Assembly (NCBI GenBank): GCA_030618945.1
Contig: JAUXCI010000075.1
Location: forward strand, 1 to 9,743
Length of the DNA: 9,743 bases
Direction: 5' to 3'
Origin: Flavobacteriaceae bacterium
GTDB lineage: Bacteria; Bacteroidota; Bacteroidia; Flavobacteriales; Flavobacteriaceae
In this document: positions 1 to 7,230 of the stretch, piece by piece
Layout of the letters: each line of letters starts with the position of its first letter
Position numbering within the stretch: the stretch's first letter is position 1
Position numbers and translations under genes: made by a program
The notes under the pieces: generated by a model
Databases searched by the model: none
What the model was told of the DNA's origin: nothing
Seen by the model: only the letters and a program-made list of their open reading frames with translations

Positions 1-1
1 C

Positions 2-1651
2 CTAAGTTTGATTATCATTTTATTTGGGGCGAGTTTGTTAATTTCCAGCTTGATTTCAAAAAAGGTCGTTGATATGTTGGCGAATCAAAAAATCGCAAAC
101 TATCATCTCTCCATTGATAAAACTAAATTCAGTTTGTTTGATCGCTCAATGATTATTAATGAAATTCATTTTAGTCCATCTGATTCATCAATGATCAATT
201 TAAGGAAAAATTTATCTCATTTAAATGCCCTGAATAAAATATCCATTTCCCGAATTGAAATAAGAGGTATTCACTTGTTCCCGTTAATATTTTCAAAAAA
301 ACTAATTATCTCTAAACTTATCATTGACGACCCATTATTCCAAAAGTTTAACAACGGAAAAAAGGTTAAATCAATGGAGAAAAAAAAGCGGATCAAACTT
401 GATTCTATCGCGATTAAGGGCATTGCTGGATTTGAGCTTGACAAGATCAAAGTAAGCAATTTGAAATTTCAGGTAATCGAGATTGCAACTGACAAAATTA
501 CCTTCGAGAACAAACCCATGAGTTTTGAATTGTCTGGATTCAAATTAGAAGAAATTGACAATCAGGTTTTTAAATTATTATCGGTTGATGGCCATTTTGA
601 AATGTCAAATATCAATATGAATTTTACAGACAAGAAATACGATTTATCTCTAGGCAAAATACAATACAATTTAGAAGATGATCAATGGCTTATCAAAAAT
701 CTCAGTTACAAACCATCGATCAATAAAGCAAAATTGGCCAATTCTTACCGTTTTAATTCCGAAGTGTATACTATCGATCTTAAGGATTTAAGAATCTTTA
801 AATTGAACCTTCAAAAAATTCTCCAAAATAAAGGTGTTTTTATGGACAGTATTCAAATTTCACAATTATACATTGATATTTATAAGGATAAAAGAAAACC
901 TTTCGACAAAAATAAAAGACCAGTATTTCCTCATGACCTTCTTAAAAAAATGGAGTTTCCAATTTTGATTCCTAAAATATCCATAGAGGATAGTAAATTA
1001 TCCTACGAGGAAAAGCTTGAAAAGAAGGGAGCTTCTATGAAAGTCACTTTAAATAAACTAAATATCGATATTCATAATGTGACTTCAATAAAAGAGTATC
1101 GTGAAGAATCCCTCAAAATTGAAATGAATTCCAAATTCATGAATAGGACTCCTTTACATGTTAAGATGGATCTGCCATTGAAAGATGGCCAAAGTACATT
1201 TTTCTTCAGTGGTAAACTGGGCGCATCCCCTTTGAAATATTATGATTCTATCCTAATTCCTGCTTTGGGTGTAAATGTAACAAACGGAGACTTAAAGAGT
1301 TTGACTTTCCAGGCATCCTCTAATCGGTATTCTTCAGAGGGGACCATGACCATGCTCTATTCCAATCTTGAAGCTGAAGTGCTTAAACAAAAGACATCTG
1401 AAAAGGGTGGGTTCGTTAGTTGGTCGGTAAACTCTTTAGTTCACAAATCTAACCCTGGAAATAATGGCCAGGAAAGAGAAGTTATGATGAATTTTGATCG
1501 TGTAATTTATAAAGGTTTTGGGAACGTTTTATGGAAAACCTTACAAAGCGGTATTATAAATACTATTGCGCCTTTTGGTAAGACTAAGGAAAAGGCAGAT
1601 GCTAAGAAAAGGAGACAGGAAAAAAGAAACCAAAAGAAGCACAAGAAATAA
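2..1651 (+). CDS. AsmA-like membrane-anchored envelope protein, 5'-partial
   Basis: At least 549 residues are visible. The frame is open to the left edge, so the true start lies outside the window. The TTG at position 8 is an in-frame Leu or alternative start and is not convincing. The protein opens with a hydrophobic segment (about residues 1-17, counted from that TTG) suited to an N-terminal inner-membrane anchor. A long stretch follows of alternating hydrophobic/polar beta-strand-like segments with recurring 'I..i.i....' patterns, as in AsmA/DUF748-type proteins of the periplasm. Near the C-terminus, the segment around NGDLKSLTFQ and GTMTMLYSNLEAEVL resembles the conserved end of Bacteroidota AsmA-like proteins. 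The last 24 or so residues are extremely basic (K/R-rich). Family members are thought to help lipid or outer-membrane protein traffic; this is inferred, not shown. The gene converges on the next one with 4 bp between stops, leaving no room for a separate terminator. Family assignment is by fold-like pattern only. Confidence 0.6.
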   Translation, partial: LSLIIILFGASLLISSLISKKVVDMLANQKIANYHLSIDKTKFSLFDRSMIINEIHFSPSDSSMINLRKNLSHLNALNKISISRIEIRGIHLFPLIFSKKLIISKLIIDDPLFQKFNNGKKVKSMEKKKRIKLDSIAIKGIAGFELDKIKVSNLKFQVIEIATDKITFENKPMSFELSGFKLEEIDNQVFKLLSVDGHFEMSNINMNFTDKKYDLSLGKIQYNLEDDQWLIKNLSYKPSINKAKLANSYRFNSEVYTIDLKDLRIFKLNLQKILQNKGVFMDSIQISQLYIDIYKDKRKPFDKNKRPVFPHDLLKKMEFPILIPKISIEDSKLSYEEKLEKKGASMKVTLNKLNIDIHNVTSIKEYREESLKIEMNSKFMNRTPLHVKMDLPLKDGQSTFFFSGKLGASPLKYYDSILIPALGVNVTNGDLKSLTFQASSNRYSSEGTMTMLYSNLEAEVLKQKTSEKGGFVSWSVNSLVHKSNPGNNGQEREVMMNFDRVIYKGFGNVLWKTLQSGIINTIAPFGKTKEKADAKKRRQEKRNQKKHKK

Positions 1652-1655
1652 ATTT

Positions 1656-2369
1656 TTACATAAATTTTCTTTCAATCAGTCCGATAAACCTTTCTTCTAG
1701 GTCTTCTTTACCTTTCCAGTTATAGTTCGGTTTCACTTGATATTGAAAATATTTTAGGGCTTCATCCTTGGAAGTAAATGCATTCAATTTTGTTAAAGCT
1801 TTATTGAAATCCGATTGACTAAAATTAAATAGTTTGTTTACAAAGGCTATTCTATCGTTAAGTCCGATTTGTAAGCTACTACCTACTAATTTATCATTCA
1901 ATGAAAGTTGCTTGTTTTCTTTTTTTTTGGTGACAAACAAATTTTCGGTATCATCCAGGGAAATGGTATCCTTAAACTCGGCCTTTTGACTCATATCTTC
2001 CCTAATGTCATCAAATGTTGGTACAAAAAGATCCTTTAGACTCGGGATAGCTTCCTCCTCCTCTTCAATTATTTTGGAATTCTCACTGTTTTCAAGATCC
2101 TTTAATTCAGTAGTTTCGTTTACCGATTCTACTTCATACTTTACTTTTTCAATTATTTGTGCTTGTTCCACATAGGGCTCTTCTATTGGATCAAAAGCAT
2201 CGAGCTCTTCCACAGTGGTCTTATCCTCATTATTCAAATGATTTAGCACAACACATTTTTCATATAATTCTCTAGTTTGATTTAGCAAGTCATTAAAATC
2301 AAGCTCCTTCTCCTCATTCAATATTTGCTCAGCTAAAATTTTTAATTCTTTTCTTAAATTATTCTCCAT
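1656..2369 (-). CDS. Conserved acidic Bacteroidota protein of unknown function
   Basis: The protein has 237 residues. I chose the ATG at 2369; a TTG immediately upstream extends the frame by one residue and is less likely. No signal peptide or membrane segment is visible, so it is probably cytoplasmic. Three parts can be seen. Residues 1-45 are likely helical (LRKELKILAEQIL, then a DLLNQTRELYEK segment). Residues 46-150 form a low-complexity, strongly acidic linker with a run of five or more glutamates near residue 100. Residues 155-237 form a conserved-looking helical end with SLNDKL, IGLNDRIAFVNKLFNFSQ and a YNWKGKEDLEERF segment. I recognise this C-terminal pattern from uncharacterised Bacteroidota proteins but know no function. 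A TAATTTTG box at 2421-2414 would give it its own promoter, divergent from tdk. It converges on the AsmA-like gene. Confidence 0.75.
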   Translation of the reverse strand: MENNLRKELKILAEQILNEEKELDFNDLLNQTRELYEKCVVLNHLNNEDKTTVEELDAFDPIEEPYVEQAQIIEKVKYEVESVNETTELKDLENSENSKIIEEEEEAIPSLKDLFVPTFDDIREDMSQKAEFKDTISLDDTENLFVTKKKENKQLSLNDKLVGSSLQIGLNDRIAFVNKLFNFSQSDFNKALTKLNAFTSKDEALKYFQYQVKPNYNWKGKEDLEERFIGLIERKFM

Positions 2370-2413
2370 CAATTTAAATTTTGGCAGGTATTGTACGATG
2401 TGTGAGTAAGATA

Positions 2414-2421
2414 CAAAATTA
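2414..2421 (-). promoter_or_regulatory. Candidate -7 box for the acidic protein gene
   Basis: On the minus strand this reads TAATTTTG, a full match to the Bacteroidota -7 consensus TAnnTTTG. Transcription would start some 7 bp downstream, giving a leader of about 40 nt before the ATG at 2369. No TTG is seen at the expected -33 distance, so only half of the promoter is supported. Confidence 0.35.
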
Positions 2422-2457
2422 ACATTTTCAAAAGAAAATTCTACTAAAGAATTTCAT

Positions 2458-2465
2458 TACTTTTG
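2458..2465 (+). promoter_or_regulatory. Candidate -7 box for tdk-alr
   Basis: The sequence is TACTTTTG, a full match to TAnnTTTG, in the only intergenic space upstream of tdk. The leader would be about 80 nt. The expected -33 TTG is missing. This box lies back-to-back with the opposing box at 2414-2421, and the two are 36 bp apart. Confidence 0.35.
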
Positions 2466-2550
2466 TTACAGCTATTTAAAAAAATTTGCTTCGTTTTTAA
2501 TTCAGCTTTGCAGGCAATTTTAATCTTAGCTTAATACGATAAACTTAAAT

Positions 2551-3171
2551 ATGTTTTTAGAAAATACGGTTAATCATACTGAAAAATTTGGATGGATCGA
2601 GGTAATCTGCGGATCTATGTTTTCGGGTAAAACTGAAGAACTAATTCGAAGATTGAAACGTGCCCAATTCGCAAAACAAACCGTAGAGATTTTTAAACCG
2701 GCTATTGACACAAGATACGATGATGAAATGGTGGTGTCACATGACGAAAATGAAATTCGATGTACTCCAGTTCCTGCAGCGGCTAATATTAGGTTGTTTG
2801 CCAATGGAATTGATGTTGTTGGTATTGATGAGGCTCAGTTTTTTGATGATGAAATAATAAGTGTATGCAATGATTTGGCCAATAGGGGCATAAGAGTGAT
2901 TGTTGCGGGTCTAGATATGGACTTTAAAGGAAATCCTTTTGGTCCTATGCCGGCGCTTATGGCTACCGCCGAATATGTCACCAAAGTACATGCTGTTTGC
3001 ACAAAAACTGGGAATTTAGCGCATTTTAGTCATCGTACTATTCCTGATGAAAGATTAGTTGTATTAGGCGAAGTACACGAATATGAACCTTTGAGTAGGG
3101 CTGCTTACTTCAGAGAGAGACAAAAAGAAGAACAGAAGCGTCAGCAAATAGCCAAAGACACAGATGAATAA
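2551..3171 (+). CDS. tdk: Thymidine kinase (type II)
   Basis: This cytosolic salvage enzyme phosphorylates thymidine to dTMP with ATP. It has 206 residues, within the usual bacterial type II size. The Walker A motif GSMFSGKT lies at 21-28. The Walker B/catalytic segment DEAQFF is at 93-98, with Glu94 the expected catalytic base. The conserved [15 protein letters not shown] segment at 120-134 leads into the substrate lasso region. The structural zinc site of type II enzymes is not preserved. Where the first CxxC is expected there is CTKT (Cys150, Thr153), and the C-terminal pair is replaced in [10 protein letters not shown]. From memory this zinc-less form is usual in Bacteroidota kinases. The last 16 residues are a charged K/E/R/Q tail. 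The ATG at 2551 gives the N-terminus MFLENTVNH that I associate with Bacteroidota orthologs. There is no Shine-Dalgarno, only an A-rich leader. The gene overlaps alr by 8 bp, so the two are almost certainly cotranscribed. Confidence 0.95.
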   Translation: MFLENTVNHTEKFGWIEVICGSMFSGKTEELIRRLKRAQFAKQTVEIFKPAIDTRYDDEMVVSHDENEIRCTPVPAAANIRLFANGIDVVGIDEAQFFDDEIISVCNDLANRGIRVIVAGLDMDFKGNPFGPMPALMATAEYVTKVHAVCTKTGNLAHFSHRTIPDERLVVLGEVHEYEPLSRAAYFRERQKEEQKRQQIAKDTDE

Positions 3172-4264
3172 TAATCCTTCTGTATTAGAAATCAATTTAT
3201 CAGCAGTTGCACACAATCTGAATTTTTTTCGGGATAGATTGAGCGATAGTACTAAAATATTAGCGGTGGTGAAAGCCTCAGGTTATGGTACCGAAGCAGT
3301 TTCTTTAGCCAAGACCTTGTCAAAACAAAATGTTGATTATTTTGCTGTAGCTTATGTTGATGAGGGAATCGCTTTAAGAGAAGCTGGAATTAAAATTCCT
3401 ATACTCGTGCTACATCCGCAAATTAACAACCTCAGCTTGATTGTTCAATATCAACTTGAACCCAATCTATACAGCAAAAAAATACTGGCATCATTCCTGG
3501 AGATTTCAAAAAAATCGAACTTAACTTCCTACCCGATTCATATTAAATTCAATACTGGACTTAACCGTTTAGGATTCAAAAAATCAGACCTTGATTTTCT
3601 ATTTGATACCCTGTATAAAGTAAAAAATATTGAGATCAAATCCATATTTTCTCATTTGGTTGCATCAGAAGATCCAAATGAAAGAAAATTTAGTCTGAAC
3701 CAAATTCAAACTTTCAATGATATTGGCAGTGCTTTTAAAAGTCTATTTGGATTCAAACCAATGATGCATATGACAAATACTTCAGGGGTTCTTAATTATC
3801 CTGAAGCTCACTTTGATATGGTGAGATTGGGCCTTGGGCTTTATGGATTTGCCAATGACCCGGTAACTACCTCAGAACTTAAAAATGTGATCAGTTTAAA
3901 AAGTATTGTATCTCAAATTCATCGAGTTGGAAAAAACGAAAGTGTGGGATATAATATGGGTCATACTGCTTCAAAAGAATTGAGTACGGCTACTATACCC
4001 TTAGGGCATGCCGATGGGTTTTATCGCAGTTTGGGGCAGGGAAAGGTGTTTGTATCAGTGAACGGGCAAAAAGCTCCTATCATTGGAAATGTTTGCATGG
4101 ATATGATCATGGTTGATGTTACTGACATTCCCTGTGAGGAAGGAGACGAAGTAATTATTTTTGACAGTCAACAAGAAATACTGGAAATAGCTAACCAGGC
4201 CAACACTATAAGTTATGAAATTCTTACTGCTTTCTCGCAGCGAATAAAAAGAGTCGTGTACTGA
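3164..4264 (+). CDS. alr: Alanine racemase
   Basis: This PLP-dependent cytosolic enzyme interconverts L- and D-alanine and supplies D-Ala for peptidoglycan. The 366-residue length is normal for a stand-alone Alr; it is not the MurF-Alr fusion found in many Bacteroidota. The PLP lysine is Lys37 in AVVKASGYG (canonical AVVKANAYG), with Tyr41 of the same motif kept. The second catalytic residue is Tyr263 in [11 protein letters not shown]. The C-terminal beta-domain motif [15 protein letters not shown] is intact, as are the barrel segments [13 protein letters not shown] and [13 protein letters not shown]. Both catalytic bases are present, so the enzyme should be active. The ATG at 3164 overlaps the tdk end by 8 bp, which points to translational coupling. 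A T-rich run directly follows the stop but has no hairpin before it. D-alanine supply and the M23 peptidase further right both concern the cell wall, though the genes are not in one operon. Confidence 0.95.
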   Translation: MNNNPSVLEINLSAVAHNLNFFRDRLSDSTKILAVVKASGYGTEAVSLAKTLSKQNVDYFAVAYVDEGIALREAGIKIPILVLHPQINNLSLIVQYQLEPNLYSKKILASFLEISKKSNLTSYPIHIKFNTGLNRLGFKKSDLDFLFDTLYKVKNIEIKSIFSHLVASEDPNERKFSLNQIQTFNDIGSAFKSLFGFKPMMHMTNTSGVLNYPEAHFDMVRLGLGLYGFANDPVTTSELKNVISLKSIVSQIHRVGKNESVGYNMGHTASKELSTATIPLGHADGFYRSLGQGKVFVSVNGQKAPIIGNVCMDMIMVDVTDIPCEEGDEVIIFDSQQEILEIANQANTISYEILTAFSQRIKRVVY

Positions 4265-4310
4265 TTTTTTTGTATTTTTACTTCATTCACTAATCAAAAT
4301 ATTTATTGTC

Positions 4311-4718
4311 ATGTTAAAAGAATTTAAAGAATTTGCTTTGAAGGGCAGTTTATTGGATATCGCTGTCGGGTTTGTGATGGGTGCCGCTTTTAAAAGCGTT
4401 GTGACCTCCTTTACTGCCGGAATCGTTTCCCCTTTAATTGGGCTTATTTTCCAGACTGATCTTAAGGACCTGAAATGGATTGCCAGAGAGGGTGTGCCGG
4501 ATGCTGATGGTAAAATAATAGGTCAGGTAGACGTTCTTTATGGTGCTTTTATTACTACGATCATCGATTTTATAATTGTTGCTTTTGTGATGTTCCTCAT
4601 TGTAAAAGCCGTAAATAAAATGAAAAGAAAAGAAGAAGAGGCTCCTGCTCCTGCACCAGCTGGTCCAAGCCAGGAAGAATTACTTGTCGAAATAAGAGAT
4701 TTACTCGCCAAGAAATAA
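4311..4718 (+). CDS. mscL: Large-conductance mechanosensitive channel MscL
   Basis: This inner-membrane homopentameric channel opens under membrane tension and releases solutes during hypo-osmotic shock. The 135-residue length is typical. An N-terminal amphipathic helix (MLKEFKEFALKG) precedes the signature DIAVGFVMGAAF (16-27), the pore-lining start of TM1, which runs to about residue 47. A periplasmic loop (48-76) follows. TM2 is at about 77-101 (IIDFIIVAFVMFLIV), followed by the conserved basic cluster NKMKRKEEE. An Ala-Pro linker (APAPAPAGP) leads to the cytoplasmic helix EELLVEIRDLL, which bundles in known structures. The gene lies 46 bp after alr in the same direction and could be cotranscribed or have its own weak promoter. 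Its coding region looks somewhat richer in G+C than its neighbours, but not enough to suggest transfer. It converges on the GH3-family gene. Confidence 0.96.
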   Translation: MLKEFKEFALKGSLLDIAVGFVMGAAFKSVVTSFTAGIVSPLIGLIFQTDLKDLKWIAREGVPDADGKIIGQVDVLYGAFITTIIDFIIVAFVMFLIVKAVNKMKRKEEEAPAPAPAGPSQEELLVEIRDLLAKK

Positions 4719-4756
4719 TTTTATGGTTTTTTACAAGAAGACCTGAGCAATAGACA

Positions 4757-4791
4757 ATGAATTCAATAATTTTTTAGAAGTTTGAATTCAT
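4757..4791. repeat. Perfect 10-bp inverted repeat between convergent genes
   Basis: ATGAATTCAA (4757-4766) is the exact reverse complement of TTGAATTCAT (4782-4791), with a 15-bp spacer. It lies in the 80-bp gap between the mscL and GH3-gene stop codons, where a shared terminator would be expected. The stem is AT-rich, the loop is long, and no clean T-run follows on either strand. A bidirectional terminator is therefore possible but weak. Each arm contains the palindrome GAATTC, so a protein-binding site is an alternative. Confidence 0.45.
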
Positions 4792-4798
4792 CGTTTAT

Positions 4799-6304
4799 TT
4801 AAGGCACTACTTCTAATTTATCGACAATTTTTCTATCGTTTGCCAATCTTGGAATTTTATTCTGTCCTCCCAATTTACCGATTGACCTCATATATTGGTC
4901 AAATCCGTTTTTTATCACTTTTGAAACCACCAATTGTTTTAAAATTTTTCCTTCTAGCAAGTCTAAATAGTAGCTGTTTTGTACTTGCATTTCCAAGTCA
5001 ATTTTCTCAATGAAGTCGCCCATATCTTTGGGTTCATTTTCAAATTCAATAAACCATTCATGATAAGGCAATTCTCCGCTTGGTGGATTGACCTGAGGAG
5101 CTACTGTAAATTCCTTGATCTTAATATTTGTTCCCAAAGTTGCTTTTTGTAGTGACTGCTCAACTTCCTTCCCAATTACATGTTCTCCAAAAGCCGATAT
5201 AAAATGTTTAATTCGACCCGTTACTATGATCCTGTAAGGCTTTAAAGATGTGAATTCAATAGTGTCTCCAATATTATATGCCCACAATCCTGCATTCGTA
5301 GAAATAATTATCACATAGTTTATACCAAGTTTAACGTCTTTAAGTGATATGCGTTCATGTGAATCACTAAAAAAATCGTCAGCTTCAATAAATTCATAAA
5401 AAATTCCGCTGTTTAGCAATAGTAACATGCCTTTGTCTGAATCAGAATTCTTAATTTGTTTGTCCTGATAAGCAAAAAATCCTTCTGAAGCGGGGAACAG
5501 CTCGATTGAATCCACTTTTTTTCCTATAAGATCCTCCATGTTTTGTCTGTAGGGTTCATAATTAACACCTCCATATACAAAAAGGCTAAAATTTGGAAAA
5601 ATTTCTCCAACTTTTTTCCCTTGATCTGTAATTAATTTCTCAAAGTACATTTGCACCCAGGAAGGAATTCCGCTGATCAATCTCAAATCTTCTACTGCAG
5701 TTTCTTTAACGATGTTATCAACCTTGGTTTCCCAATCATCAATGCAATTTGTTTCCCAGGAAGGCAATCGATTCTTTTGTAGATAGCTTGGGACGTAATG
5801 GGCCACAATTCCCGATAACCTACCTGTTTTAACAGGATTATCATCATCAATTTCAGGTGAACCTTGTAAAAAAATCATTTTCCCACTAACAAAATCTGAA
5901 TTTCCGGTTTCAGCTATATACAATAAGAGGGCTTCCTTAGCCGCGGCAATTTGATATGGCATGGATTCTTTAGTAATTGGAATATATTTCGCTCCTGAAG
6001 TAGTGCCCGAAGTCTTTGCGAAATATATGGGTTTCCCTTTCCATAAGATATCGCTCTTTCCTTCTTTTACTTTTTCAATATAATCCTTAAGACCCTCATA
6101 ATCACGTACCGGAACATTCTTTTTAAAATGTTCATAGGTTTCAATCTTATCAAAATGATGGTCCTTTCCGAAGCTGGTCAGTTTTGCTTCTCTAATTAGG
6201 TTGTGAAACACCTTCTTTTGTGTTATAACTGGCTTATTGGCCCAGGCATATACCTTTCTGGAAATGACCGTTGCGTATACTCTTGCTAGAATTGATTTTA
6301 TCAC
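4799..6304 (-). CDS. GH3-family acyl-adenylating enzyme (GH3 auxin-responsive promoter family)
   Basis: The 501 residues match the usual length of bacterial GH3 proteins. GH3 enzymes belong to the ANL superfamily. They adenylate a carboxylate and, in plants, transfer it to an amino acid; the bacterial substrate is unknown. The ATP-binding motif I is TSGTTSGAK at 98-106. A VYGGVNYEPYRQ segment is at 243-254. The second nucleotide motif is FPASEG at 270-275. YNIGD at 343-347 and GRIKHFISAFGEH at 363-375 form the third motif, with its conserved GEH ending. The C-terminus ends in the family-typical GGQNKIPRLANDR (479-491). All core motifs are present, so it looks active. It is probably cytosolic, with no signal peptide. 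The start is GTG at 6304: an in-frame TAG lies 9 codons upstream with no ATG between, and the next Met is deep in the domain. A candidate terminator of the M23 gene lies only about 21 bp upstream of this start. Confidence 0.9.
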   Translation of the reverse strand: MIKSILARVYATVISRKVYAWANKPVITQKKVFHNLIREAKLTSFGKDHHFDKIETYEHFKKNVPVRDYEGLKDYIEKVKEGKSDILWKGKPIYFAKTSGTTSGAKYIPITKESMPYQIAAAKEALLLYIAETGNSDFVSGKMIFLQGSPEIDDDNPVKTGRLSGIVAHYVPSYLQKNRLPSWETNCIDDWETKVDNIVKETAVEDLRLISGIPSWVQMYFEKLITDQGKKVGEIFPNFSLFVYGGVNYEPYRQNMEDLIGKKVDSIELFPASEGFFAYQDKQIKNSDSDKGMLLLLNSGIFYEFIEADDFFSDSHERISLKDVKLGINYVIIISTNAGLWAYNIGDTIEFTSLKPYRIIVTGRIKHFISAFGEHVIGKEVEQSLQKATLGTNIKIKEFTVAPQVNPPSGELPYHEWFIEFENEPKDMGDFIEKIDLEMQVQNSYYLDLLEGKILKQLVVSKVIKNGFDQYMRSIGKLGGQNKIPRLANDRKIVDKLEVVP

Positions 6305-6325
6305 GAATTCAAACGATAAGGTTAT

Positions 6326-6347
6326 AAAAAACTACCTGAAAATCAGG
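6326..6347 (-). terminator. Candidate intrinsic terminator after the M23 peptidase gene
   Basis: On the minus strand, CCTGA (6347-6343), a TTT loop and TCAGG (6339-6335) form a perfect 5-bp stem. After three bases comes a run of six T (6331-6326). The hairpin begins directly after the M23 stop codon. The stem is short, so termination may be partial. If it works, the GH3 gene needs its own promoter in the 21 bp that remain. Confidence 0.45.
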
Positions 6348-6348
6348 G

Positions 6349-7206
6349 TTATTCAAAATTAATATAATTTGCCGGGTTAACTGGATAGCCATCATTCCAC
6401 AATTCGAAATGAAGATGGGCACCTGTTGAAAATGCTCCGGTAGACCCTGCGCTCGCAATCACTTCTCCTGTTTTGACCAGTTCTGCCTGCTCTTTATAAA
6501 TAGTAGAGTTATGTTTATATACCGATATAAACCCTTGACCGTGTTCTATGATGATGACATAACCTGTATCAGCCGTGAATCCATTAAAGATCACTGTGCC
6601 ATCCGCCACGGCCTTGACAGGTGAATCCGCAGCAACGGCAATGTCAATAGCAAAATGCTTTTCCTGATCGTCATAATTCTGAGTGATCTCACCTTTTATT
6701 GGAGAGGTGAAAACAATATCTGGGTTTTTCCTGGCTTGCTGAAATACACTGAATCTGTCTAATTGTTCAACTTCTTCTCTAAAGGCCGAATCCACTGCAG
6801 AAGGTGCGAAATTTATTTCCTCAATCTGGAATTGTTTAAACACAGAATCTTTATTAAAGGTCACTCGCTTAATCTCGCCCTTAAGCACTTGCTGAATATT
6901 TTCTATATACATGTCATTAACAGTCAAAGCTCTATTTAAAGAATCGACCTTATAAACAAGATTAGATGCTTCTTTTTGTAATTCAGTAGAAGAATATCCC
7001 TGAATATACTCCTTAAGTGGGGTTAAGGCTATCAGTAATATGGTACAAACTATCAATAAAAATGAAAATATTCCACCAAAAACAAAGGCGTTTAAACGAT
7101 TGAGTTTAAATGAAAACCGTTCTTCAAAAGTATCTTCGTTCAATACAACGAAGCGATACTTATAAGTCAACTTTTCTTTAATCTTTTCTTTTCTGCTTTT
7201 TTCCAT
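6349..7206 (-). CDS. Membrane-anchored M23 (LytM-type) peptidase
   Basis: This is a zinc metallopeptidase of the peptidoglycan-endopeptidase family, 285 residues long. Residues 1-38 are basic and likely cytoplasmic. One transmembrane helix (about 41-63) follows, then a coiled-coil-like periplasmic stretch (about 70-110) and the LytM domain (about 165-285). The zinc-ligand motifs are intact: H184-F-A-I-D188 (HxxxD) and H264-L-H266 (HxH). The conserved active-site His231 sits in VYKHNS. SPIKGEIT, GTVIFNG and AGSTGAFSTGAHLHFELW are typical of the fold, and the protein ends in NPANYI. It should therefore be catalytically competent rather than an EnvC-like regulator. I chose the ATG at 7206. The frame runs 22 codons further up to 7272, but those residues look non-coding and cover the TATATTTG promoter box at 7230-7223. 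The role is cell-wall hydrolysis or remodelling; the substrate bond is not deducible. Confidence 0.92.
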   Translation of the reverse strand: MEKSRKEKIKEKLTYKYRFVVLNEDTFEERFSFKLNRLNAFVFGGIFSFLLIVCTILLIALTPLKEYIQGYSSTELQKEASNLVYKVDSLNRALTVNDMYIENIQQVLKGEIKRVTFNKDSVFKQFQIEEINFAPSAVDSAFREEVEQLDRFSVFQQARKNPDIVFTSPIKGEITQNYDDQEKHFAIDIAVAADSPVKAVADGTVIFNGFTADTGYVIIIEHGQGFISVYKHNSTIYKEQAELVKTGEVIASAGSTGAFSTGAHLHFELWNDGYPVNPANYINFE

Positions 7207-7222
7207 TTGTAGCTTGTAATGG

Positions 7223-7230
7223 CAAATATA
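7223..7230 (-). promoter_or_regulatory. -7 promoter box of the M23 peptidase gene
   Basis: The minus strand reads TATATTTG followed by C, an excellent match to the Bacteroidota -7 element TAnnTTTG. It is placed so that transcription would start about 10 nt before the ATG at 7206. No clear -33 TTG is found at the usual distance. The box argues against the upstream alternative start at 7272, because that would put the promoter inside the gene. Confidence 0.5.

Noticed and set aside
271..459. 62-codon open frame on the minus strand inside the AsmA-like gene
   Set aside because: It lies wholly opposite a longer, protein-like frame, has no promoter box or recognisable domain, and its composition is that of an antisense shadow.
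2574..2804. 76-codon open frame on the minus strand opposite tdk
   Set aside because: It is antisense to the conserved Walker A region of thymidine kinase and shows no domain of its own.
4273..4280. TATTTTTA as a -7 box for mscL
   Set aside because: It misses the final G of TAnnTTTG and has no -33 TTG at the right distance. In a T-rich 46-bp gap this is too weak to list, though mscL may still have its own promoter.
4265..4280. T-rich run after the alr stop as an intrinsic terminator
   Set aside because: No stable hairpin precedes the T-run, so only the tail of a terminator is present.
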